Below, in pieces: positions 28,600 to 36,036 of a stretch of DNA of 64,000 nucleotides (positions are counted from its first letter, which is position 1; each line of letters begins with the position of its first letter). Below the pieces are notes generated by a model. That model saw only the letters and a program-made list of their open reading frames with translations, searched no databases and was not told where the DNA came from. A program made the translations under genes and the position numbers. The DNA comes from Mycolicibacterium celeriflavum (GTDB lineage: Bacteria; Actinomycetota; Actinomycetes; Mycobacteriales; Mycobacteriaceae). The stretch is from NCBI RefSeq assembly GCF_010731795.1, contig NZ_AP022591.1, forward strand, positions 4,712,001 through 4,776,000. The letters run 5' to 3'.

Positions 28600-28662
28600 C
28601 AGGTTGGAATCCCCCGGCTTCAGTCGTGGGGAGGACGTCAAGATCGCACGCGGTATACGTTG
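28500..28662 (+). ncRNA. Predicted omega RNA (reRNA) with right-end scaffold and guide
   Basis: By analogy with known TnpB systems, the 3' end of tnpB plus the right end makes the guide RNA. The scaffold end is the CCCCC/TGGGG hairpin at 28611-28631 and GAGGACGTCAA to 28641. The guide would be the following ~16-20 bases (from 28642, GATCGCACGCGGTATACG), which are the adenylyl cyclase promoter region. The 5' limit given is only a guess. Confidence 0.5.
28656..28661 (+). promoter_or_regulatory. -10 hexamer of the adenylyl cyclase gene
   Basis: TACGTT ends 7 bases before the GTG start at 28668. The matching -35 position (about 28633-28638, GGACGT) falls inside the IS605 right end, so the element has replaced the native upstream half of the promoter. 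Confidence 0.5.
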
Positions 28663-28667
28663 AGTCG

Positions 28668-29786
28668 GTGGCCGATGACTTCGACGTCGACGCGTCCGGG
28701 TTGCTGGACGGGCTCGAAGGTGCGGCGCGCGCCGAACGGGCCGAGCTGATTCCGTGGTTGCTGGGCAAGGGTATCTCCGTCGAGGAGATCCGAAACGCCT
28801 ACCTGCCAATGCTGCTCGGCGCACGCCAGGTGCTCGGTGACGACGGTGTGTACGTCTCTGCGAGAGAAACCAGTGAGAAGACCGGCATCGATCTCGACCT
28901 GCTGCAGCGCATCCAACACGCGATGGGATTGCCTACTGTCGACGATCCCGACGCGGCAGTCCACCTGCGCGCCGACGCCGAGGCCGCGGCCTTCGCGCAG
29001 CGGTTCATCGAGATCGGCATTCTGCCTGACCAGATCGTTGCGATAACCCGGGTGCTCGCCGACGGGTTGTCCAAGGCGGCGGAGGCGATGCGCTACGCGG
29101 GGCTGGCTTCGGTGCTCGACCCGAGCGCGCCGGAACTCGTCATCGCCAAGAACGCCGAAGCTCTCATGCGCACTGCGGACCCGTTGCTCGGACCGATGAT
29201 CCAGGACTTGTTGCGGTTGCAGCTGCGGCATCTGATGGAGACCGAGGCGATCACGGCCTCCGAGCGGGCCCAAGGCCAGCGGCTGCCCGGTGCCCGGCTC
29301 GTGACGATCGCGTTCGCCGACCTCGTCGGCTTCACCCGGCTCGGTGAGGCGGTTCCGCCCGAGGATCTCGAACGGCTCGCCCACCGGCTCTTCGATCTCG
29401 CCCACGAGGTATCCGCACCGCCGGTGCGGTTCGTCAAGACGATCGGCGACGAGGTGATGCTCGTCAGCACGGAACCGGTGCCGCTGTTGGAGGGCGTGCT
29501 CACGCTGCTCGAGTGGACCAACGACGACGAGGACTTCCCCCGCCTCCGCGTCGGCGTGGCGACGGGTATGGCGGTGAGCCGGGCGGGCGACTGGTTCGGC
29601 AGTTCGGTCAATCTCGCCAGCCGCATCACCGGGGCTGCGCGGCCGGGGTCGGTCCTGGTCTCGGAATCGACCCGCGACGCCGTCTCTGACGACGAGCGGT
29701 TCGCGTGCTCATTCGCCGGCGCGCGTCACCTCAAGGGCTTCAAGTCCGACGTGAAGCTGTTCCGCGTGCGCCGAACCGACGCCTGA
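28668..29786 (+). CDS. Class III adenylyl cyclase, pH-sensing type (Rv1264-like)
   Basis: A 372-residue cytoplasmic cyclase making cAMP. The N-terminal ~190 residues match the autoinhibitory, pH-responsive domain of Rv1264 (AERAELIPWLLGKGIS, DDGVYVSARETSEKTG, DPDAAVHLRADAEAAA). The C-terminal catalytic domain keeps the metal Asp in IAFADLVGFTRLG, the adenine-selecting Lys and second metal Asp in VKTIGDEVML, and the transition-state Asn/Arg in VNLASRIT. GTG at 28668 starts at VADDFDVDAS. The IS605 right end stops 26 bases upstream, which probably changes expression. The amidase gene before it in M. tuberculosis is missing. Confidence 0.93.
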   Translation: MADDFDVDASGLLDGLEGAARAERAELIPWLLGKGISVEEIRNAYLPMLLGARQVLGDDGVYVSARETSEKTGIDLDLLQRIQHAMGLPTVDDPDAAVHLRADAEAAAFAQRFIEIGILPDQIVAITRVLADGLSKAAEAMRYAGLASVLDPSAPELVIAKNAEALMRTADPLLGPMIQDLLRLQLRHLMETEAITASERAQGQRLPGARLVTIAFADLVGFTRLGEAVPPEDLERLAHRLFDLAHEVSAPPVRFVKTIGDEVMLVSTEPVPLLEGVLTLLEWTNDDEDFPRLRVGVATGMAVSRAGDWFGSSVNLASRITGAARPGSVLVSESTRDAVSDDERFACSFAGARHLKGFKSDVKLFRVRRTDA

Positions 29787-29838
29787 ATCAAAGTTCGTTT
29801 CGAGACGGGCGTTGTCTGCGGTGTTCTACCATCCAGGG

Positions 29839-30249
29839 ATGCGCCGGGTCGTCAAACTCGTGCTGGTTGCGCTGGTCATGGCGTCGACCGGTCTGCTGGG
29901 TGCCACGACGGCGGAAGCCCAACCGCCGCCACCGGCGTGCGGCTACACGCTGTCGCCGCCACAAGTGGTGAACACCGGTGGTGTGAGCAAGGTGACCGCG
30001 ACGGTCTCGTTCATCGCTTGCGGGGCTCCGTTCCGCCCGGCGATGAGCGTCGCCTGTGTCCACATCGCCGGGCCGGATTCGCAGGGTCAGTGCACACAGG
30101 CCAGGGGACCGGCGGCGGCGCAGGTGTACTTCGAGCCGTATCAGCCGGGCGCGACCTATATCGCGAGTGGACGCGGTTGCGGCAAGGTTTTCGAGGACGC
30201 GCTGGAGCCGAACTGTCAGATGCTGGGGCCGATCAACGCGACGCTGTAG
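29839..30249 (+). CDS. Small secreted protein of unknown function
   Basis: A 136-residue protein with a clear signal peptide: MRRVVKLVLVALVMASTGLL, cut probably after TTAEA near residue 27. The mature part has several Cys (ACGYTL, FIACGA, SVACVH, GRGCGK, PNCQM), consistent with disulfides outside the cell, and no enzyme motif. I do not recognise the family. ATG at 29839 was preferred to an upstream start because it begins the signal peptide. The 3' end overlaps the convergent copA by 17 bp. Confidence 0.75.
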   Translation: MRRVVKLVLVALVMASTGLLGATTAEAQPPPPACGYTLSPPQVVNTGGVSKVTATVSFIACGAPFRPAMSVACVHIAGPDSQGQCTQARGPAAAQVYFEPYQPGATYIASGRGCGKVFEDALEPNCQMLGPINATL

Positions 30250-32446
30250 CGGTGAAGCGGCGCAGCCGAAGGCTGTTGCTGACGACGAACACCGAACTGA
30301 ACGCCATCGCCGCGCCCGCGATCATCGGGTTGAGTAGACCCGCCGCCGCCAGGGGAAGCGCTGCGACGTTGTAGGCGAACGCCCAGAACAGGTTGCCCTT
30401 GATCGTCGCCAATGTCCTGCGGGACAGGCGAATCGCATCGGGAACTGCATTCAGGTCGTCGCGCACCACCGTCAGGTCGCTGGCCTCGATCGCGACGTCG
30501 GTGCCGCTGCCCATCGCGAGTCCGAGGTCGGCCTTGGCGAGTGCCGCCGCGTCGTTGACACCGTCGCCCACCATCGCCACCACCTTGCCGTCGGTCTGCA
30601 GGCGTTCGACGATTTCAACCTTGTCTTGCGGCAGCACCTCGGCGATGACGTCGTCGATGCCCACGTGTCCTGCGATGGTGCGGGCCGCAGCGGCGTTGTC
30701 ACCGGTCACCATTATCGGCCTCAAGCCCAGTGTCCGAAGCCGCGAGATCGCCTCGGCCGACGTCGGTTTGACCGTATCGGCAACCACCAGCACGCCACGG
30801 ACCGTGTCGTCCCAGCCGACAACGACGGCGGTGTAGCCCTGCGACTCCGCCTGTCGGACCGCTGCTTTCAAGGCGTCGGAGAACTCGTGCGAGGTCAGCA
30901 TCAGCTGCCGGCCGACTGTGACATGGTGGCCCTCGACAAGCCCGCTGACGCCGAAACCGCGCCGGTTGGCGAAGTCCTCGACCGAGGGCAGATCACCGAC
31001 CTTGTCCCGCGCGCCCTTCACGATCGCCCTCGCGATCGGATGCTCCGAGCCGTTCTCGACCGCGCCTGCCATCCGCAGCACCTCGTCGGGCCGTTCGTCT
31101 TCGGCGGTCACGACATCGACCAATGTCATCTTGCCGGTGGTGATGGTCCCGGTCTTGTCCAACACGATCGTGTCGATGCGGCGCGTCGACTCCAGCACCT
31201 CCGGTCCCTTGATCAGGATGCCCAGTTGCGCGCCGCGGCCGGTGCCGACCATCAACGCGGTCGGCGTCGCCAACCCCAGCGCGCACGGGCACGCGATGAT
31301 CAACACCGCGACCGCCGCGGTGAACGCCACCGTCACCGATCCTCCTGTGCCCAGCCAGAAGCCGAGTGTCGCCACCGACAAGGCGATCACGATCGGCACG
31401 AACACACCCGAGATCCGGTCCGCCAGCCGCTGCGCCTGCGCCTTGCCGTTCTGGGCGTCCTCGACCAGGCGCGCCATCTGAGCCAGCTGGGTGTCGGTCC
31501 CGATCCGACGCGCCCGCACCACGAGTCGGCCGTCGACGTTGACCGTCGCGCCGACCACTTCATCGCCCGGGCCGACGTCCACCGGAACCGACTCCCCGGT
31601 GAGCATGGACGCGTCGACCGCCGAAGCGCCCTCGACCACCACGCCGTCCGTGGCGATCTTCTCACCGGGGCGGACGACGAACTCGTCGCCGACCGCCAGC
31701 TGGTCGAGCGGAATCCGTTGTTCCTCACCGCCACTGCGCACCACGACGTCTTTGGCGCCGAGTTCGAGCAGCGCGCGCAGCGCCGCGCCCGCCCGCCGCT
31801 TGGAGCGCGCTTCGAAATACCGTCCGGCGAGGATGAAAGTGGTCACCCCGGCGGCCACCTCGAAGTAGACGCTGCCGGAGCCATCGGTGCGCGAGAGGGC
31901 CAGCGAGAACGGATGCGTCATCCCCGGTGTGCCGGCCGTGCCCCAGAACAGTGCATATACCGACCAGCCCAGTGCTGCAACGGTTCCCATCGAGATCAGG
32001 GTGTCCATGGTGGCGCTGCCGTGCCGCAGGTTCGCCCACGCCGCGCGATGGAACGGCCACGCGCCCCACACCACCACCGGCGCCGCCAGTGTCAGCGACA
32101 GCCACTGCCAGTTCGTGAACTGCAGCGCGGGGATCATCGCCATCGCGATCACCGGAATCGTCAATGCCAGCGAGACGAGCAGGCGGTGCCGAAGTGCGGC
32201 CGTCGGGTCGTCTTCGGTGACGGCTTCCTGCACGTCCGGCAGTTGCGCCTGGTAGCCCGCCTCTTCGACAGTCGCCACCAACGCCTCGGGCGTCACGTCC
32301 TCGCCGTACTCGACGCGCGCCTTCTCGGTCGCGAAGTTGACGGTCGCCGTCACACCGTCGATCTTGTTGAGCTTCTTCTCGATTCGGTTCGCGCACGACG
32401 CGCAGGTCATGCCGTCGATCGACAGCTCGATCGTGTCAGTGGCCAT
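30233..32446 (-). CDS. copA: Copper-exporting P1B-type ATPase CopA
   Basis: A 737-residue P-type ATPase. An N-terminal heavy-metal domain holds GMTCASC (C15, C18). The transmembrane metal site is ACPCALGLATP (CPC). The phosphorylation motif is DKTGTITTGKM, followed by SEHPIA (HP), GDGVNDAAAL and C-terminal membrane helices. The CPC plus downstream motifs fit the Cu+ group. It pumps excess copper out of the cytosol. It is the last gene of copZ - membrane protein - copA, overlapping the gene before it by 11 bp. ATG at 32444-32446 opens MATDTIELSIDG. Confidence 0.95.
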   Translation of the reverse strand: MATDTIELSIDGMTCASCANRIEKKLNKIDGVTATVNFATEKARVEYGEDVTPEALVATVEEAGYQAQLPDVQEAVTEDDPTAALRHRLLVSLALTIPVIAMAMIPALQFTNWQWLSLTLAAPVVVWGAWPFHRAAWANLRHGSATMDTLISMGTVAALGWSVYALFWGTAGTPGMTHPFSLALSRTDGSGSVYFEVAAGVTTFILAGRYFEARSKRRAGAALRALLELGAKDVVVRSGGEEQRIPLDQLAVGDEFVVRPGEKIATDGVVVEGASAVDASMLTGESVPVDVGPGDEVVGATVNVDGRLVVRARRIGTDTQLAQMARLVEDAQNGKAQAQRLADRISGVFVPIVIALSVATLGFWLGTGGSVTVAFTAAVAVLIIACPCALGLATPTALMVGTGRGAQLGILIKGPEVLESTRRIDTIVLDKTGTITTGKMTLVDVVTAEDERPDEVLRMAGAVENGSEHPIARAIVKGARDKVGDLPSVEDFANRRGFGVSGLVEGHHVTVGRQLMLTSHEFSDALKAAVRQAESQGYTAVVVGWDDTVRGVLVVADTVKPTSAEAISRLRTLGLRPIMVTGDNAAAARTIAGHVGIDDVIAEVLPQDKVEIVERLQTDGKVVAMVGDGVNDAAALAKADLGLAMGSGTDVAIEASDLTVVRDDLNAVPDAIRLSRRTLATIKGNLFWAFAYNVAALPLAAAGLLNPMIAGAAMAFSSVFVVSNSLRLRRFTATASR

Positions 32447-33353
32447 GGCCGTCCCCGCCGTGATCCTGGGTGGGGGAGTGCTGCTGTCCGGACGGCTCGA
32501 CCGACACCGTGAACTCGGCGGTGCGGACCTCGTCACGATGCTTGAAGTCCAGGAACAGCCGGTACTCGCCCGCACTGGGGAAGGTGGTGTGGAAATCGAC
32601 GGCCGGTCCTGCGGGCGTGACTCCGTCGCCGGGTTCTCCGATCGGATGCACGTGCAGGTATGCGAGGTCGGCCGCCCGCAACGCCACGAGATGACCGTAG
32701 GCGCCCAGGTACGGTTGCAGGTCGTCGACCGGGGTGCCGTTGCGGTTCACCGCCAGCGTAAGGGTCGACGGCTCAGCGGCTTTCGGTGTGCCGCGCAGTG
32801 TCACGGTGTAGTCGCCGACGGTCGACGACGCGTCGACCGCGGGTAATGGCTGGGGCTGATAGGGGCCGGCCACGTGCACGTTGGCGCTCAGGGTGAGCGC
32901 GGGCCCGCCGGCGGGCAGAAAGTCGGCGAACACGCGGTAGTCACCCGCTCGGCTGAAATCGACGGGGACCCGCCACGTTCCACGGTCGTCGAGCACCGGA
33001 TGCAGATGCTGGTATCCGGTCAGATCGTTGCGAACCACGATCAGGTGCAACAGCTCTTCGTGGGATTCCTCGAAGCGCACCACCGGTGTGCCGGCCTCAT
33101 CGAGGATGCGGAACTCCAGCGGCGAGTTCGGCTCCGCGGAGCGAAGCGACTGAGCCAGCTCGAGGGTGTAGCCGCCCTGGCTCGCCTGCAACCCGCTCGG
33201 TGGTTGCGCAGCTGCGCCGGCGTCGTGACCGGCGGGGTGCTCGGCCGCAGTGACGTCGCCCTTCGGTCCGAACGACCTGCCGACCCACACCGCGACCGCG
33301 AACACCACCGCGAGTGCGGTGACGAAAGCGGCGATCCGAGGTCCGGTCCTCAT
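32436..33353 (-). CDS. Membrane-anchored His-rich extracytoplasmic protein of the copper operon
   Basis: A 305-residue protein with an N-terminal membrane anchor (MRTGPRIAAFVTALAVVFAV) and a large beta-type extracytoplasmic part. Repeated segments such as ELLHLIVVRNDLTGYQHLHP and AGDYRVFADFLPAGG occur again in related form (YGHLVALRAADLAYLHVHP, AGEYRLFLDFKHRD), so it looks like two copies of one domain. The C terminus is His-rich (DHGGDGHGH), suited to binding copper. The start overlaps the copZ stop (ATGA) and the end overlaps copA. Its role in copper resistance is inferred from the operon; I do not know a characterised homologue. Confidence 0.8.
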   Translation of the reverse strand: MRTGPRIAAFVTALAVVFAVAVWVGRSFGPKGDVTAAEHPAGHDAGAAAQPPSGLQASQGGYTLELAQSLRSAEPNSPLEFRILDEAGTPVVRFEESHEELLHLIVVRNDLTGYQHLHPVLDDRGTWRVPVDFSRAGDYRVFADFLPAGGPALTLSANVHVAGPYQPQPLPAVDASSTVGDYTVTLRGTPKAAEPSTLTLAVNRNGTPVDDLQPYLGAYGHLVALRAADLAYLHVHPIGEPGDGVTPAGPAVDFHTTFPSAGEYRLFLDFKHRDEVRTAEFTVSVEPSGQQHSPTQDHGGDGHGH

Positions 33354-33559
33354 CAGCTCGCCAGCCGGTAGCCGGCATCTTCCACGGCGCTTCTGATCTC
33401 GGCCGGTTCGACGGGCACGACGCTGGCTATGGTCACCGCACCGCTGGCGACGTCCACGTCGACGTTCGTCACACCTGTGATCTCGCTGATCTCTTCCCGC
33501 ACAGAAGTGGCGCAATGTCCGCAGGTCATGCCGGTGACGGTAACTGTCGTAGTGGTCAT
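33353..33559 (-). CDS. copZ: Copper chaperone CopZ-like heavy-metal-associated domain protein
   Basis: A 68-residue single HMA domain with the metal motif GMTCGHCATSV (Cys near residues 13 and 16) and the usual beta-alpha-beta pattern. It should carry Cu+ to CopA, which is encoded two genes on. ATG at 33557-33559 lies 8 bases after a TATGCT hexamer (33567-33572), predicting leaderless mRNA. The frame is open further upstream into the methyltransferase remnant, but the operator and promoter lie between, so the short start is preferred. Confidence 0.92.
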   Translation of the reverse strand: MTTTTVTVTGMTCGHCATSVREEISEITGVTNVDVDVASGAVTIASVVPVEPAEIRSAVEDAGYRLAS

Positions 33560-33566
33560 GACCCCA

Positions 33567-33592
33567 AGCATACATATACCCCCATGGGGTAT
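33567..33592 (-). promoter_or_regulatory. CsoR-type copper operator and promoter of the cop operon
   Basis: ATACCCC CAT GGGGTAT (33576-33592) is a perfect inverted repeat with 7-bp arms, the pattern known for CsoR-family copper repressors. It lies directly upstream of the TATGCT -10 hexamer, so binding would cover the promoter. No csoR gene is in the window. Confidence 0.75.
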
Positions 33593-33613
33593 GCAATCAG
33601 GTCTTGCGGGCGG

Positions 33614-33745
33614 CACTTCGAGCACGTGCTGGCCCGCGAGGTCGCCGCCCGCCAGCCGTCGAAACCATGCCGCCTCGCGGGTGTGCTGGTGCGCGGCCCG
33701 CACGGGATTGTTCATCGCCGCGCGTTGGATGCTGTTCAGCTTCAT
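33614..33745 (-). pseudogene. 5' remnant of a SAM-dependent methyltransferase gene
   Basis: The frame MKLNSIQRAAMNNPVRAAHQ, then REAAWFRRLAG and QHVLEV, matches the N terminus of class I methyltransferases up to SAM motif I, which should continue as VLEVGCGxG. Here it breaks off at VLEV and runs into unrelated codons leading to the cop operator. The catalytic domain is absent. The copper cassette seems to have been joined at this point, replacing the rest of the gene. Confidence 0.65.
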
Positions 33746-33757
33746 ACGGTCGAACGG

Positions 33758-33772
33758 TACCCCGGTAGGGTA
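33758..33772. promoter_or_regulatory. Possible second CsoR-like site
   Basis: TACCC CGGTA GGGTA resembles a shorter form of the cop operator and lies 165 bases further upstream. The 5-bp arms make it a weak candidate. It might also be chance in GC-rich DNA. Confidence 0.3.
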
Positions 33773-33819
33773 TGGCCTACCAGAGCTACGTTCCGTCGAG
33801 CGTGGCAGCATCGGCATCC

Positions 33820-34251
33820 ATGCGGGTTCTCGTTCAGCGGGTCACGTCTGCCGCGGTCACGGTGGACGGCGAGGTCGTCGGCACCATCGCGCCGGAAGGT
33901 CAGGGCCTGCTCGCGCTCGTCGGCGTCACGCACGACGATGACGACGCCAAGGCCGCGCGGATGGCCGAAAAGCTGTGGCAGTTGCGGATTCTCGATGATG
34001 AGAAGTCGGCAAGCGACGTCGGTGCGCCGCTCCTCGTGGTCAGCCAGTTCACGCTCTATGCCAATACCGCGAAGGGCCGGCGCCCGGCGTGGAACGCGGC
34101 GGCGCCCCGCGCCGTGGCCGAACCACTCGTCACGTCCTTCGCCGAGGCGTTGCGCGGGCTCGGTGCCGATGTCGAGACCGGGGTGTTCGGCGCCCACATG
34201 GCCGTCGAACTCGTCAACGACGGCCCGGTGACCGTGTTGCTCGAACTCTGA
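33820..34251 (+). CDS. dtd: D-aminoacyl-tRNA deacylase
   Basis: A 143-residue DTD proofreading enzyme that removes D-amino acids (and Gly from tRNA-Ala) from mischarged tRNA. The family marks are all present: MRVLVQRVTSAAVTVDGEVV at the N terminus, the catalytic LLVVSQFTLYA motif (SQxT), and the cross-dimer Gly-cisPro motif as NDGPVTVLLE. ATG at 33820 gives this standard start. In M. tuberculosis dtd is elsewhere (Rv1897c), so it is part of the local rearrangement. Confidence 0.95.
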   Translation: MRVLVQRVTSAAVTVDGEVVGTIAPEGQGLLALVGVTHDDDDAKAARMAEKLWQLRILDDEKSASDVGAPLLVVSQFTLYANTAKGRRPAWNAAAPRAVAEPLVTSFAEALRGLGADVETGVFGAHMAVELVNDGPVTVLLEL

Positions 34252-34252
34252 C

Positions 34253-35137
34253 CTACTGCGTCGCGACCGGCGGGACGCCCTCCGACGGCTGAACGATGAC
34301 GAAGCCCTGGCCGTGGAAGGAGACCTGAACCGCCTCGCCGGAGCCTCGTCCGATCAGCGCCCCCGCCTTGAAGCTCGTCTTGAGCTGCGTCTGCAGATTC
34401 GCCGACCACGCCACCACCGCGTTCGTGTCGGCGAACGTCGGCGCCTCGGCGGCGTTGAGGACGACCGGCGGACCGTCGGTGGTCAGCGCCACCCAACCGG
34501 TCCCGCGCAGGGTGGTGTTGAACAGCCCGCCCGTCGCGATGCTGCCACCCTTAACCCGCTCGATGTTCCAGTCCAGACTCGACGAGAACGCCAGCACGTT
34601 CTTGCCGCTGATCGACAGGCCGGAATTGGTCAGGTTCAGCAGGTGTACGTCGTATGCCCGCTCGGCCAGGAACACATCACCCTGACCCTGACAGCGCATG
34701 AGCGGCAAGCCTTCTCCGGTCAACGCCTTCTTGAGGAACTTCGACGCGCCGCCACCCTCGAACGCGAAATCCACGTTGCCCTGATACGCGACCATCGATC
34801 CCTGCCGCGCCATGAACGGCTCGCCGAGGCGCACCCGCAACAGTTTCGAGTTCTGGTTCGCAATCGGCGTGGCTTCCTTCTCGCTGAACCTGCCGTCGAC
34901 GAGATCGCCGGTGATGCCGGCGAAACCGTCCCCTGCGGGCTGGCCGACCGCGCTCGCTTGGGGCGGCGGACCCTGTGGATGGCCCTGCGCCGGACCGTGG
35001 GGCGGGGCACCCAGCGGTGCCCGGCCGACCTGGCCCTGATGCGACACCTGATCGGTCCAGCGCTGCCCGTCCCACCAGCGGTACTCGTAGCGGCCCTCAG
35101 GGTCGGGTCGCCAGCTTCCATTGTTCGGTGCGGTCAT
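34253..35137 (-). CDS. AIM24-family protein with N-terminal DUF2510 domain
   Basis: A 294-residue protein. Residues 6-32 (GSWRPDPEGRYEYRWWDGQR) match the Trp-rich DUF2510 domain often found in actinobacterial surface or membrane-associated proteins. A Pro/Gly/Gln-rich linker (residues 35-70) follows. The rest is an AIM24-type beta-rich domain (SKLLRVRLGEPFMARQGSM, FLAERAYDVHLLNL, TTLRGTGWVAL). Function is unknown. ATG at 35135-35137 lies 8 bases after TAGTTT (35145-35150) and 38 bases from the divergent small membrane protein gene. Confidence 0.82.
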   Translation of the reverse strand: MTAPNNGSWRPDPEGRYEYRWWDGQRWTDQVSHQGQVGRAPLGAPPHGPAQGHPQGPPPQASAVGQPAGDGFAGITGDLVDGRFSEKEATPIANQNSKLLRVRLGEPFMARQGSMVAYQGNVDFAFEGGGASKFLKKALTGEGLPLMRCQGQGDVFLAERAYDVHLLNLTNSGLSISGKNVLAFSSSLDWNIERVKGGSIATGGLFNTTLRGTGWVALTTDGPPVVLNAAEAPTFADTNAVVAWSANLQTQLKTSFKAGALIGRGSGEAVQVSFHGQGFVIVQPSEGVPPVATQ

Positions 35138-35144
35138 GGGCACC

Positions 35145-35150
35145 AAACTA
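35145..35150 (-). promoter_or_regulatory. -10 hexamer for the AIM24-like gene
   Basis: TAGTTT on the minus strand is 8 bases before the ATG at 35137, again suggesting a leaderless transcript. Confidence 0.45.
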
Positions 35151-35175
35151 ACCGGACAACTGGCATTGTTGGGGT

Positions 35176-35379
35176 ATGGCAAAGGAAATCGACCGGGTGC
35201 GGGCGCGCAGCGCGGTGGCGGTCATCAGGCAGCATCCGGGCATGGCGCTGTTCGTCGCGTCGCCCGCGCTCATCGCAGTGGGGCTGGTGTGGTGGCTGGT
35301 CAGCCCGGCGCTGGCAATTCTCCTGTTGATCGGCATGGTGGTGGCGGGCGGCGCAGCGCTGCTGCTCAAGCGCAACTAG
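35176..35379 (+). CDS. Small membrane protein of unknown function
   Basis: A 67-residue protein with a basic N terminus (MAKEIDRVRARSAVAVIRQH) and two closely spaced hydrophobic helices (about residues 22-40 and 43-62), ending in KRN. I do not recognise the family. Its size, start and two-helix layout are plausible for a real gene, and it is divergent from the AIM24-like gene. Confidence 0.65.
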   Translation: MAKEIDRVRARSAVAVIRQHPGMALFVASPALIAVGLVWWLVSPALAILLLIGMVVAGGAALLLKRN

Positions 35380-35462
35380 CCCAATAAGACCTCAACATCG
35401 GTCGAGGTCAACCAGGACGTTTCGCTCTGAGATGAATTTTCCTCAAGCGGGCTGTAACAGAG

Positions 35463-35478
35463 TAATCATGTAATCATG
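35463..35478 (+). repeat. Tandem 8-bp repeat with start-stop codon pair at the next gene's start
   Basis: TAATCATG occurs twice in a row. The first copy makes ATG TAA (35468-35473), a minimal start-stop frame, and the second supplies the real ATG (35476-35478). This may tune translation or be a binding site for the encoded protein. Confidence 0.5.
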
Positions 35479-36036
35479 AGACACAACATCCATGGCCGGC
35501 GCCGTCCGGGCGGCTGGCAACAGGCTCAGCAACCCGATGCCGGCGACGCGCCAGACTGGTTCGCCGGCCGGCTTCCCGAGGGCTGGTTCGCGGGCGACCC
35601 GACCGTGGTCGTCGACCGCGAGGAGATCACGGTCATCGGTCGCCTGCCCGAACCCGAGGGCGGCGAAAGTGAGGCGCGCGCATCCGGACGGGTCGCGCGG
35701 TTCCGTGAAGAGACCCGGGCCGAGCGCATGCACATCGCGGACGAGGCCGAGGCGCGCTACGGACGCAAAGTGGCGTGGGGCGTCCAGGTGGGCGCTGGCG
35801 AAACCGCCGAACAAATCCTGTTCACCCGCTTGGCCGTTCCGGTCATGACCCGGCTGCGCCAGCCCGAGCGGCAGGTGCTCGACACGCTGGTGGACGCCGG
35901 TGTGGCGCGGTCCCGTTCCGACGCGCTGGCGTGGTCGGTGCGACTGGTCGGCGAACACGCCGAGGAGTGGCTGGGCAAGCTGCGTGAGGCGATGCGCAAC
36001 GTCGATGACCTACGCGCCGAGGGACCCAAGCTCTAG
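35476..36036 (+). CDS. Uncharacterised protein with possible ribbon-helix-helix-like C terminus
   Basis: A 186-residue hydrophilic protein. The N-terminal part carries DAPDWFAGRLPEGWFAG and VVVDREEITVIGRLPEPEG, patterns I do not link to a known fold. The C-terminal ~55 residues (RQPERQVLDTLVDAGVARS, RSDALAWSVRLVGEHAEEWL) resemble the ribbon-helix-helix type pattern seen in small actinobacterial regulators (a helix with SRSDALxW). A DNA-binding role is only inferred. It ends tail-to-tail with the molybdopterin gene, sharing CTAG. Confidence 0.75.
   Translation: MRHNIHGRRRPGGWQQAQQPDAGDAPDWFAGRLPEGWFAGDPTVVVDREEITVIGRLPEPEGGESEARASGRVARFREETRAERMHIADEAEARYGRKVAWGVQVGAGETAEQILFTRLAVPVMTRLRQPERQVLDTLVDAGVARSRSDALAWSVRLVGEHAEEWLGKLREAMRNVDDLRAEGPKL

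Larger units (their letters stand above)
26893..28641 (+). mobile_element. IS200/IS605-family element with decayed tnpA, intact tnpB
   Basis: Left boundary (approximate): a small hairpin CCTG-TCTT-CAGG at 26907-26918 followed by GTGTCAAG resembles the left-end palindromes of this family. Right boundary: the conserved right-end sequence with CCCCC (28611-28615), GGCTTCAGTCG and TGGGG (28627-28631), then GAGGACGTCAA ending at 28641. Both ends show CTTCAG and GTCAAG in the same orientation, as expected for IS605 subterminal palindromes. The element makes no target duplication, also typical. It sits between a truncated glycosylase gene and the promoter of the adenylyl cyclase gene. Confidence 0.75.

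Noticed and set aside
30626..32512. Long + strand frame opposite copA
   Set aside because: Arg/His/Asp-rich shadow without domain; copA is unmistakable.
33596..33817. A fused methyltransferase-CopZ protein from one open frame
   Set aside because: The frame is continuous, but the catalytic domain is missing and the cop operator and a -10 hexamer lie between, so CopZ is translated alone.
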